DNA from: Pseudomonadota bacterium
GTDB taxonomy: Bacteria > Pseudomonadota > Gammaproteobacteria > DASZBR01
Length of the DNA: 64,000 bases
Direction of reading: 5' to 3'
Assembly (NCBI GenBank): GCA_021777765.1
Contig: JAJYDF010000006.1
Span: 62,001-126,000 of the forward strand
Shown here one piece after another: positions 27,314-36,300 of the stretch. Positions within the stretch are counted from its first letter, which is position 1, and every line of letters starts with the position of its first letter. Position numbers and translations under genes: made by a program. The notes beneath the pieces were generated by a model. The model did not search any database, was not told the DNA's origin, and was given only the letters and a program-made list of their open reading frames with translations.

Positions 27314-28288
27314 TTATTTGCAATTTAATTTAGCGGTGTTTTCAGCTGGTTTTAATGTAACACCCGAATCAATCATCGCAGCCACTTCATCTGCTGGAAT
27401 TGCGCTAATGAATTGATGTAACCGTTCAGCATTTTTTTGATAAGAATCTAATGCAGCAAAATTCCTTCGTTTATCTGGTTGAAGATTTGCATAAAATCCT
27501 TGGTGTCTCATTAAGTATGCTAATAACGGTTCATTTTTTTTATTACAGGCAAGATGTTTTTTATCACCCAGGGAATCTACGAAGGTGAAAGATTGTACTT
27601 GTTTCAAGAGAGCATTGGGTAAAACTTGCCAATTTATCAGGCCATCATTTGGATTAACTCTAGCGAGTAACTGGTGAAAATCAGGAATGTTTCTAATATT
27701 TTTTGCCAATAAATAAGAAATGATTGGGCAAGTCAATTCATCTTTTTGAATATCTGCTTCGGTAAAATATAAATGTTGGATACTACTGTTGTTATCTTTT
27801 GCCGATTTTAAAGCAGGTAAAAGCGCCAGTTTATACTGCCAACTATTTGCAGCATCAAATAATGCAATACTCAATAAATTGCCTGATGGATGCCTTGTGA
27901 CTTTAATATCAATATTAGTAAAGTGTGATATCTGTTGCACTAAAAGGTGTACTCTATAGGATGCGCCTATTTCCAATGGTATATTTAATAAACGATTAAG
28001 TTCATCAATCAGTTTTTGTCCATATTCAATTACAAAACAATTCCAATGAATACCTTTCTTAGCCAATTGTGCTTTTTGATAATTAACTAATAGCTTTATT
28101 GCATCGCTTCCCGCTCTCGCAAAAATCACTTGGTACTCATTAAGTGTTTTGGCTTCTGGAACAGATATAATTCGTTTTTCCTGTTCAGAGCGGTAAGTGA
28201 AAGGTGTTGAAAAGATGGTCAGCAAATCGTTTTTTCTTTCTTCACTGCTGACTTTACGTTCGCTTAATTCGTTTGTAATAACTCGCAT
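27314..28288 (-). CDS. YopJ/AvrRxv-family acetyltransferase candidate (C55 fold)
   Basis: 324 residues. The block ISHFTNIDIKV...GNLLSIALFDAAN aligns with the YopJ stretch HFSVIDYKHI...SLILFEPAN, and TEADIQKDELTCPIISYLLA with MDIQRSSSECGIFSFALAKK. This puts the catalytic triad at His122, Asp145 and Cys187. The Asp-Cys spacing of 42 and the use of Asp rather than Glu match my recollection of plant-pathogen PopP2. YopJ-family enzymes acetylate Ser/Thr/Lys of host signalling proteins and need host inositol hexakisphosphate. ATG start; no signal peptide. The alignment is by eye, not by search. Adjacent to the PARG/phosphatase fusion, possibly one transcript. Confidence 0.68.
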   Translation of the reverse strand: MRVITNELSERKVSSEERKNDLLTIFSTPFTYRSEQEKRIISVPEAKTLNEYQVIFARAGSDAIKLLVNYQKAQLAKKGIHWNCFVIEYGQKLIDELNRLLNIPLEIGASYRVHLLVQQISHFTNIDIKVTRHPSGNLLSIALFDAANSWQYKLALLPALKSAKDNNSSIQHLYFTEADIQKDELTCPIISYLLAKNIRNIPDFHQLLARVNPNDGLINWQVLPNALLKQVQSFTFVDSLGDKKHLACNKKNEPLLAYLMRHQGFYANLQPDKRRNFAALDSYQKNAERLHQFISAIPADEVAAMIDSGVTLKPAENTAKLNCK

Positions 28289-28471
28289 GAATACTGTAAT
28301 CCTATTAAAAATGTATATTGTAACACTGTAATATTAAGCCAACATTAAGGTGCTTTCTAATAATTGACAGGGCTCATCGCACGACAAAAATCATTATACA
28401 GTTTCTAAAGAAAACCTTGATAAATTTATGATATAATTTATCTCCTATTTTTAATTAGGTTTGTGTGCACA

Positions 28472-28509
28472 TAACCCGGACACGTCGCTGCGTTCCTTTG
28501 TTCTGGCTA
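28472..28509. repeat. CCCGGACA-type inverted repeat
   Basis: TAACCCGGACA (28472-28482) pairs imperfectly with TGTTCTGGCTA (28499-28509) around GTCGCTGCGTTCC-like loop. The same element, better preserved, is at 51367-51402. It lies in the ~290-nt gap upstream of the YopJ-like gene, where no other feature is seen. Confidence 0.6.
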
Positions 28510-28581
28510 CTTTTTGATAAATAAATTTTGTAGTGCGCAGAGAGACAAAAATAATTTATGATATTTAAGAGATTGAATATT

Positions 28582-29505
28582 CTAATTCTTGATTTGAAAA
28601 ATATTTTTAAACATCAACACATCTAGTGGCAATTCTAATATAACATGTAAAAAACTGAGGGATAATAAAACAACAAAACCTAAACCGTAATTATACAAAT
28701 AAAGACTAATTGAAAATAAATAGATATAAGTTAAGATTCGTAATCTTTTACCACTGATTTCATGCCAACGTATAATTCCTGTTTTAGAAAACCAATTCAA
28801 ATAATGATAACTGTATGCAAAGGCGATAAAGCGTATTGTTTGTATTATATGTTGGTTATTGTTTTCCAAGCGAAAAGTTTTGATAAATAAATCGACCATA
28901 TTTTGGAAATAATTGGCGTTATGTAAAACGAAATGAGCAGTGATGGGCTGAATAATAAACGGTTGCGGTAGAAAAAAACAGATGCCACATAAAATTAATA
29001 ATGCAAATGTAGCGTAGCCAGGTACACTATGATTTTTAATTGCGCCATTCAGAATAAATCCTGCGGTAAACACATAAACATGAATTAATGTGGGTAAAAA
29101 TAGAAGAATAATAACATAAGCTGTGTTTTTAGTGGTTAATGCAGCAATGATTAATCCTGCAAAAATAATAAGCACTTTCTCTTTATATGTTTTAAATAAA
29201 GTCATCGCAACAGTAAAGCTTAAGGTTAAAATCATGATGGGAATGTAAAATTTGGTAAATACCAACATGTAAAATGTCAGTATCAATAAATAAATATAAT
29301 CCGCTTTTTGTTGCGTAAAATAATTTCTGTCATGTAGCCAAGATATTTCAGTGAGATAATGAGCGGGGCCGAGAATGGCATAGGCGCCTAATAATAATGG
29401 CCATGGTGAAATGTAGGCTATAACAAATGAGATGAGCATCAATAATATATTGAGATAATCGAGCTTGTGGATTTGCTGTAGATTTAATGAATTTTGCGTT
29501 GTCAT
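28582..29505 (-). CDS. unrecognised polytopic membrane protein with conserved-looking His pairs
   Basis: 307 residues with eight or nine hydrophobic helices. Histidines cluster near membrane boundaries: GPAHYLTEISWLHDR after the second helix, AYSYHYLNWF around residue 230, IIRWHEISGKR, and SFLHVILELPLD near the end. That pattern could mark a di-iron or haem-type membrane oxygenase or desaturase, but I do not recognise the family and do not assign an enzyme. Starts at an ATG on the minus strand; its divergent neighbour across a REP element is rpoZ. Confidence 0.6.
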   Translation of the reverse strand: MTTQNSLNLQQIHKLDYLNILLMLISFVIAYISPWPLLLGAYAILGPAHYLTEISWLHDRNYFTQQKADYIYLLILTFYMLVFTKFYIPIMILTLSFTVAMTLFKTYKEKVLIIFAGLIIAALTTKNTAYVIILLFLPTLIHVYVFTAGFILNGAIKNHSVPGYATFALLILCGICFFLPQPFIIQPITAHFVLHNANYFQNMVDLFIKTFRLENNNQHIIQTIRFIAFAYSYHYLNWFSKTGIIRWHEISGKRLRILTYIYLFSISLYLYNYGLGFVVLLSLSFLHVILELPLDVLMFKNIFQIKN

Positions 29506-29569
29506 CGGTATTTAAATGCGCTTAGTTAAAGATTCTCAAATGAAATACGTCAAAAAAAATAATTTAACA

Positions 29570-29614
29570 CACCCTCATCTACCGAAGGCACCTTCTCCCG
29601 CGAGCGGGAGAAGG
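29570..29614. repeat. REP-like palindrome
   Basis: ACCCTCATCTACCGAAGGCA followed by CCTTCTCCCGCGAGCGGGAG and AAGG: a near-consensus copy in reverse orientation, between the membrane protein and rpoZ. Confidence 0.8.
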
Positions 29615-29695
29615 AAAGACTAACAGCATATGGCAAAAACACAAAAAAATCAGTAAACTATTTCGTTCTAGCAAAAATTGAGGAGTTTTGGCCGT

Positions 29696-29950
29696 ATGGC
29701 ACGAGTTACAGTAGAAGATTGTTTAAGTTTTGTAAAAAACCGTTTTGAATTAGTTCTGTTGGCTGCAAAAAGAGCGCGACAATTAGTTAAATCAGGCGCA
29801 GATCCGATTGTTCCATGGGAGCAAGATAAAGCAACTGTTGTTGCATTAAGAGAAATTGCAACAGGCAAATTGAAAGCAAATATGTTGGATCAACCCACAG
29901 AAGGTCATCATGGTGAAGGGTCCTCGGATGATGTCCATACCAAACACTAA
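29696..29950 (+). CDS. rpoZ: RNA polymerase omega subunit
   Basis: 84 residues from ATG 29696 ([10 protein letters not shown]), the universal RpoZ N-terminus, with GAGGAG about 10 nt upstream; an upstream in-frame reading from 29678 has no family support. The conserved [14 protein letters not shown] segment that contacts beta-prime is intact, followed by [15 protein letters not shown]. The C-terminal tail is polar. It helps assemble RNA polymerase and responds to ppGpp in gammaproteobacteria. spoT starts 30 nt downstream, the usual operon partner. Confidence 0.96.
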   Translation: MARVTVEDCLSFVKNRFELVLLAAKRARQLVKSGADPIVPWEQDKATVVALREIATGKLKANMLDQPTEGHHGEGSSDDVHTKH

Positions 29951-29980
29951 TCGTCCAAACGATATGTGACAGGAGGGTTT

Positions 29981-32110
29981 ATGTCACTGTTCGACGATTT
30001 ACAAGAAGAGTTAATTCTGTATTTTGATGCTGAACAAATTCAGAAAATTCGGCGAGCGTACGATATAGCAGAAAAAGCTCACGCTGGCCAAAAACGTCGA
30101 ACAGGCGAGCCTTATATTACCCATCCCGTTGCAGTTGCAAAAATTCTTGCGCGCATGCGCATGGATTATCAAAGTATCATGGCTGCATTGCTCCATGATG
30201 TCATTGAAGATACCGGTGTCGATAAAGCAACCATAGCTGCAGAATTTGGTAATCAAGTTGCCGATTTGGTTGATGGTGTCAGTAAATTAACGCAAATTGA
30301 ATTTAGTAGCCGCGCAGAAGCACAAGCAGAAAATTTCCGAAAAATGGTGTTAGCGATGGTGCGCGATATTCGCGTGATTTTGGTGAAATTAGCGGATCGT
30401 TTGCATAATATGCGCACTTTAGAAGCGTTAGATTTTGAACGCCGTAAACGAATTGCACAAGAAACATTGGAAATTTATGCACCTATTGCCAATCGTTTAG
30501 GCATGCATTCATTTCGTTTAGAATTAGAAGATTTAGGATTTGCTGCACTTTATCCCAGACGTTATCAAATTTTACAAGCCGCTGTTCGTAAAGCGCGCGG
30601 CAATCGTAAAGAAATCATTAGTACGATTGAATCTTCCATCAAAGAAAAATTAGAACAAAGTGGACTGCCGCCATGCGCAGTGTGGGGCAGAGAAAAACAT
30701 ATTTATAGTATTTATAAAAAAATGCGCGACAAAAAAATTCCATTAGCAGAAATTATGGATGTTTATGCATTTCGCATTGTCACAGATAGCATTGATACTT
30801 GTTATCGCGTATTAGGCGCAGTTCATCAATTATATAAACCATTGCCTGAACGTTTTAATGATTATATTGCTATTCCAAAAGCCAATGGTTATCAATCATT
30901 ACACACCACATTATTTGGTCCTTATGGTGTTCCTATTGAATTACAAATTCGCACTGTTGATATGGATAATATGGCCGAATATGGTATTGCTGCACATTGG
31001 TTATATAAAGCGGGTGAACATGAAGTGAATGCTGCGCAAGTGCGTGCACGACAATGGTTGAAAGGTTTATTAGAAATGCAGCAAAGTGCTGGAAATTCCT
31101 TGGAATTTATTGAAAATGTTAAAATTGATTTATTTCCTGATGAAGTTTATGTATTTACACCCAAGGGCAGAATTTTAGAATTACCCAGCGGTGCCACGCC
31201 TGTAGATTTTGCTTATGCCATTCACTCTGATGTGGGTAATAGTTGTGTTGCTGCAAATATTGATCGACGTTTAGCACCACTCAGTACCGCATTAACTAAT
31301 GGACAAACTGTAACAATAATTACTGCACCTGGTGCACGTCCCAATCCCGCGTGGCTTAATTTTGTAGTCACTGGTAAAGCGCGCAGTAATATTAGACATT
31401 TTCTCAAAAGCCAACGTCGTGCAGAATCAATTGCATGGGGCAGACAATTATTGGATAACGCATTCACTTTGGTAGAATTAAATTGGGATGAAATGCCTCA
31501 AGATAAACATAAAATTCTGCTTGATACTTATCAAGTAAAATCAATAGATGATTTGTCTGAGGAAATTGGTTTAGGTAATAAAATGGCGCAATTAATTGCG
31601 CGGCGTGCTGCGCATATTATGTCTGTGTCCGCGGATCAAGAATTAAAGGAAGATATAAAATCTTCACTTATACCCATCGCAATTAAAGGCACAGAAGGCA
31701 TGATTATTAATTATGCAACTTGTTGCCGGCCTATTCCTGGTGATGCAATAGTTGGAATTATTCAAGCTGGCGAAGGTATTATTGTCCATGTAAATAATTG
31801 TCATGTTTTACAAGAATTACATATTGATCCTGAGCATCTTGTTCCCATGCAATGGGATCCCCATGTACAAGGTGAATTTAAAGTAGATCTTTCACTTGAA
31901 TTAATCAATCAGCGTGGCATGTTAGCCCAAATTGCAGGAAATATATCATCAGCAGAAGCAGATATTGATAATGTCACTGTTAATGAACAAGCTGATCAAA
32001 TGTGTACAGTGAATTTAACCATATCAGTTGAAGACCGTGTACATTTGGCTAAAGTATTGCGTAGATTGCGTACGATTAAAGCAATTAAAAAAATTACACG
32101 GCCTAGATAA
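29981..32110 (+). CDS. spoT: bifunctional (p)ppGpp synthetase/hydrolase SpoT
   Basis: 709 residues from ATG 29981 (MSLFDDLQEEL), with AGGAGG upstream. Order: HD hydrolase domain (LLHDVIEDT, LVKLADRLHNMRTL; about residues 45-195), synthetase domain with KPLPERFNDYIAIPKANGYQ (about 245-350), TGS domain (VYVFTPKGRILELPSGATPVDF), helical and CC regions (YATCCRPIPGDAI) and a C-terminal ACT domain. The intact HD motif indicates hydrolase activity, as expected for SpoT or Rel rather than RelA. It makes and degrades the stringent-response alarmone. Follows rpoZ and precedes ridA as in many gammaproteobacteria. Confidence 0.96.
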   Translation: MSLFDDLQEELILYFDAEQIQKIRRAYDIAEKAHAGQKRRTGEPYITHPVAVAKILARMRMDYQSIMAALLHDVIEDTGVDKATIAAEFGNQVADLVDGVSKLTQIEFSSRAEAQAENFRKMVLAMVRDIRVILVKLADRLHNMRTLEALDFERRKRIAQETLEIYAPIANRLGMHSFRLELEDLGFAALYPRRYQILQAAVRKARGNRKEIISTIESSIKEKLEQSGLPPCAVWGREKHIYSIYKKMRDKKIPLAEIMDVYAFRIVTDSIDTCYRVLGAVHQLYKPLPERFNDYIAIPKANGYQSLHTTLFGPYGVPIELQIRTVDMDNMAEYGIAAHWLYKAGEHEVNAAQVRARQWLKGLLEMQQSAGNSLEFIENVKIDLFPDEVYVFTPKGRILELPSGATPVDFAYAIHSDVGNSCVAANIDRRLAPLSTALTNGQTVTIITAPGARPNPAWLNFVVTGKARSNIRHFLKSQRRAESIAWGRQLLDNAFTLVELNWDEMPQDKHKILLDTYQVKSIDDLSEEIGLGNKMAQLIARRAAHIMSVSADQELKEDIKSSLIPIAIKGTEGMIINYATCCRPIPGDAIVGIIQAGEGIIVHVNNCHVLQELHIDPEHLVPMQWDPHVQGEFKVDLSLELINQRGMLAQIAGNISSAEADIDNVTVNEQADQMCTVNLTISVEDRVHLAKVLRRLRTIKAIKKITRPR

Positions 32111-32158
32111 AATTCAAATTTAATCAATGATGAATTTTTTATACTCAAAGGAGAGATC

Positions 32159-32566
32159 ATGTCTAATAATATTGAAAATAATCCAAATAAATTAATTATT
32201 CATACAAAAGCTGCACCGCTGCCACGCGGTACTTATTCACAAGCAATTAAATGTGGTAACACTGTTTATTTAGCCGGACAAATTCCATTAAGTCCAATTA
32301 CGCAACAATTAGTTGGCGTTGATCTCAAATCACAAATTACCCAAGTTTTTGAAAATATGTCTGCGGTTGCAAAAGCTGCGGGTGGTACTTTAAATGATAT
32401 TGTTAAATTGAATATTTATTTAATCGATTTAACAGAGATTAATAGTGTCAATGAAGTGATGGTGGAATTTTTTACTGAGCCTTATCCTGCAAGAACGACA
32501 ATTGGAATTTCTGCGTTACCGATGGGTGCAAAAGTTGAAGTTGAAGCAATTATGTCGCTACATTAA
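32159..32566 (+). CDS. ridA: RidA family reactive intermediate deaminase
   Basis: 135 residues, AAGGAGAG ribosome-binding site. RidA blocks: APLPRGTYSQAIKCGNTVYL, GQIPLSPITQQLV, ICL-like LNDIVKLNIYLIDLTE and YPARTTIGISALPMGAKVEVEA with the conserved Arg that binds the substrate carboxylate. It hydrolyses reactive enamines and imines produced by PLP enzymes. An N-terminal extension of about 10 residues (MSNNIENNPN) is unusual. It follows spoT by 48 nt, probably one operon; recG, its usual neighbour, is 30 kb away. Confidence 0.95.
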   Translation: MSNNIENNPNKLIIHTKAAPLPRGTYSQAIKCGNTVYLAGQIPLSPITQQLVGVDLKSQITQVFENMSAVAKAAGGTLNDIVKLNIYLIDLTEINSVNEVMVEFFTEPYPARTTIGISALPMGAKVEVEAIMSLH

Positions 32567-32578
32567 ACCCACCTTTTT

Positions 32579-32604
32579 TTCTTCTCCCGCTTGCGGGAGA
32601 GGGG
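32579..32604. repeat. REP-like palindrome (short)
   Basis: CTTCTCCCGCTTGCGGGAGA core only, preceded by a T-run; between the convergent ridA and FAH-family genes, so it can also work as a terminator in the minus direction. Confidence 0.7.
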
Positions 32605-32610
32605 GATTAT

Positions 32611-33243
32611 TTATTTCCATTTAACTTCAAAACATTTATCCTTCCAACATAATTTTGCAATATCTCCCGACGAAATCGCACCCACTCCAGCCGGCGTTCC
32701 TGTAAAAATAATATCACCTTTACAAAGCGGAAAATATTCACTGACATAAACCAATAATTCCGCAGGTTTCATTATCATTTGTGTGCCCAACGCATGTTGT
32801 CGTAATTGATTATTTATAATTAATGAAAATTCATTATCTAAATAATTTATGAAATCATGGTGTGGTATCCAAGGTCCTATTATGGCAGCATCTGGAAATA
32901 CTTTTGCAACAGTCCATGGATGGCCATTTTTTTTAAGCGTTGTTTGTAAATTACGCAATGTCATATCTAATCCTAAAGTCACTGCATGAATTGTTTGTTC
33001 AGCTTGAGCTAAATCCATTTGATAACCATCATTTGCTAATTGCAAAACAATTTCACATTCATAATGAATATCACCGTGATTAATTGGTAGTGTCGCATTT
33101 ATTATTTCGTCCCACTGATTTATCTGTTTTAAAATACTCGGTGGTTTTAAAAAAATGACAGGTTTTTCTGACACGCTATCACCTAATTCTAATGCATGTT
33201 CTTTATAATTTTTTCCAATGCAGATAATTTTGTCTATGGTCAA
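32611..33243 (-). CDS. fumarylacetoacetate hydrolase (FAH) family protein
   Basis: 210 residues, the short single-domain form. Visible: IICIGKNYKEHALELG at the N-terminus, EKPVIFLKPPS, the metal-binding HYECEIVLQLA (E-x-E), TLGLDMTLRNLQ and LCKGDIIFTGTPAGVGAI. The family includes acylpyruvases, oxaloacetate decarboxylases/tautomerases and 2-hydroxyhepta-diene-dioate isomerases, which sequence alone does not separate. The short form with these motifs most resembles YcgM/FAHD1-like acylpyruvate hydrolases. Confidence 0.9.
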   Translation of the reverse strand: MTIDKIICIGKNYKEHALELGDSVSEKPVIFLKPPSILKQINQWDEIINATLPINHGDIHYECEIVLQLANDGYQMDLAQAEQTIHAVTLGLDMTLRNLQTTLKKNGHPWTVAKVFPDAAIIGPWIPHHDFINYLDNEFSLIINNQLRQHALGTQMIMKPAELLVYVSEYFPLCKGDIIFTGTPAGVGAISSGDIAKLCWKDKCFEVKWK

Positions 33244-33347
33244 TTTGTTATCTCCAGACGTCGCGGTTAATTATCAATTTGTAGCTTTTCATCATATATC
33301 CAGTATGTTAGTATGCTCCATTTTTATAAATATAATTGAGGCCAATT

Positions 33348-36300
33348 ATGCGTTCATCAGACCATTTTGTTCCAGGGGCAAACTCACCAAAACGTTCGGT
33401 AGATAAAACAAAACATATATATACTACGCAATTCACCGATATCCTTAATTCACTTAAGCAGTCTATCGAGTATTTATCTAAAAAACAATTTAATACTAAT
33501 GAATTTTCAGCTTATTCAGCACAAATGCTGCAAAAAGCAATGAGCATAATAAACTTATTACTTAACAATAATGATATAGATTATTGGATAAATAAAAGTA
33601 ATCGTAAACAGCTGAGAGAATTATTTGATATTTTAGATCAGAGTAAAGGTACTCTTGTCTCAGAAGTATTTAATGAACATTCTTTAGAATTGGCTGTAAT
33701 TATATTTGGTATAGTTAAATCATTGCAGCAACAAAATATTCTTAATATGATTTTACCCCAAGCGCGTCAAATGGTTGCGGAACAATTAGGTAATACATCA
33801 GATTTTATTAATTCTATGTGTGCTTATTTAGAAGCAAACATCGAATTTTATAGTGCGCTCAAACAAAATGATTTATTTCAGAATGCGAAGCTTGAAACGC
33901 AAAATGCCATAAAGGCTTTTTATAGCAATTGTCATACACTCATTAAGGATATTAAGCCGAATACTTTTAATGTTTTTTTTAAAGAATATATTAATACAGT
34001 TAAGTTCTTAATAGAAATAATAACAAGACAACCTTATTTCACGCTAAATAATGCAACTAAATGGATCAATCAAGCAACCCCCTTTGTATTTGAAGGCAAA
34101 GATATCAATTTGATTGATGTCCGTCGCGAATTAATTTGTCAGTTAATTCAAGAAGAGCAGAAATTAAATCTAGCATTACAAGGAGCGCATTTACCATTGC
34201 TAACTACGGTATATGATGCTTATCAATCAAATTATGACCAAGAAGAACAAGATTCACTTAGCAATAAATTAGCAATTTTGATCCAATCTTTACAACAAAA
34301 AGCAGAAAAATATAAGACAGGCGAGCACCTAACGTTTGGATGGGTAGATGGTGATAAAGTTGCTGCTCTTGATAAATTATTAACAAACGTGAGAAGCATT
34401 ACAGAGAGTAAAAATAATCAATTAGATTTGGCAGGTAAATGTTTATTGCTTTATAAACACAGTCTTGATACTGCAAAAGAAAACTTTGATATCGCTAATA
34501 GAAAAGAAAAACCATTAGGTGAATTTTCAAAACTAGTTAATAGCGCCGCATTACGATTTTTTGCAATAGTCTTTTTTGAGCTATCAGAAACTAATGATAT
34601 GAGAATCAGAGCAGTACTCGATGAGGCAGGTAATCTATATCGAGAGCCTCAAATTGATTTGCAAGCGAGTACAAAAATATCTCAAAAAGAGGCCAATCGA
34701 TTTCTGACAAATGCCATCAATCATCTGCGATGCAAAATGACTGATATAAAATTTCCAGTCTGTGATCAAATGATTGTAGCTTTGTTGCAACATGCTGACT
34801 GTAATGGAGAATTAATCAGAAATAATAAAAAATTTTTTAAAGACTTATTACCAGATACCCGTTTTGAAAGAATTGTGCGCGAACAATTACGCAAGCCACA
34901 TGAAAACAAAATTGTTAATGCGCAATTTTGGCGTAATTATTTGGCTGTGCTTTCATGTGATGTTATAAATGGCTATGTTAAAAATGGCCACAAAGGTGAT
35001 CAGCTAATACCGCAATCACCAAACCGATCGGTAAATCAACGTTTTACCACAAGCGTCGATTCGCCCATGAAATCATCGCAACAGAAAGAGGCTTCCGATA
35101 TTCGTGATAGGTGTTTCGAATATATATCTGTATTAGCTAATGCAAATATATCAGGATTTCTTACCGCAGATTCAATAGTAAGCCTATTAATGTTATATCA
35201 AAATACATTTGAAGACATTATTGAAGCACATTTCAATAATAAATTTGAATTATTGATAGAAACATTGAATTATATCGCCTCCCAAAAATTAGCAGCAGAA
35301 CATTTTGTTGCAATTTTACATAGCTCAATACAAAAACACCTTGAAAAATTAATAATTTCTCATGAAAATAATATGTCTATTTTGTATATGTTATTGACAT
35401 TAGATTCATCTAGTAAAGTGGATTCATCAATGGATGGAAAAAATGCTGAGGTAAAAAAACTTATCACTGCAGAGCTCGATAAAAAACCCGCAATCCTCAT
35501 CAAAATATTAAAAATGTTTGGAAACGATCTCATTCAAGCGTCGGTTGATACTGGTGAAATAATACAAAATGAAAATAGCTTATTGGATAGAAATTACATA
35601 GTATTTGGATCACTGCTCGCGCATATTGAATTATGCAGACAGCAATTAACAGCACAAGATTTATATTGCTTGGCGCATAATAAGAGATTATTTCAGCTTA
35701 TTATAGAGACGCCTTTGTACTTGGCTATTTTATTACAGCATGATAAATGTGATGAATTACTCAATTTTGAAGAGCTTGCAACACGATTGAGTATATCTAT
35801 CAGAGCGCTAACACCCTCTGAATTTAATTTGCGCAATGTGCAATTATGTCATATTGATCCTAATTATGTTGCGTCGTTAACACCAGCAAATCTGATTAAA
35901 TTTATTGCATCACATGCTAATTTAGCAAATTTAATATTAAGTGATTTAAATGGTATGGCGAAATTGCTTAAATCAAATGAATTTGGTATTCCATTAATAC
36001 GAAAGCACCAAGATAAAATTATTGCCTATTTAAGCAATACGCATCATAAGTCTTATATTGAAGAATTTTCTTGCGATGTTTATTTTAAATTGCTTGCAGC
36101 CAAAATTCCTTTCGCGAAAGAACGGTTGTTTTCTAATATAATGGTTGCTCTGAAAATTTTAAATGTTAAACACAATGATGCCCAATTTTTAGAAATGGTT
36201 AAAAATGACTATGTGAAGTTATTTAATCAAGCTGAGTTTTGCCAAAAACTCGATGTGGTCATGTTAATTGCATTGTTAGCAGCATTTGAAAATGAAGAAT

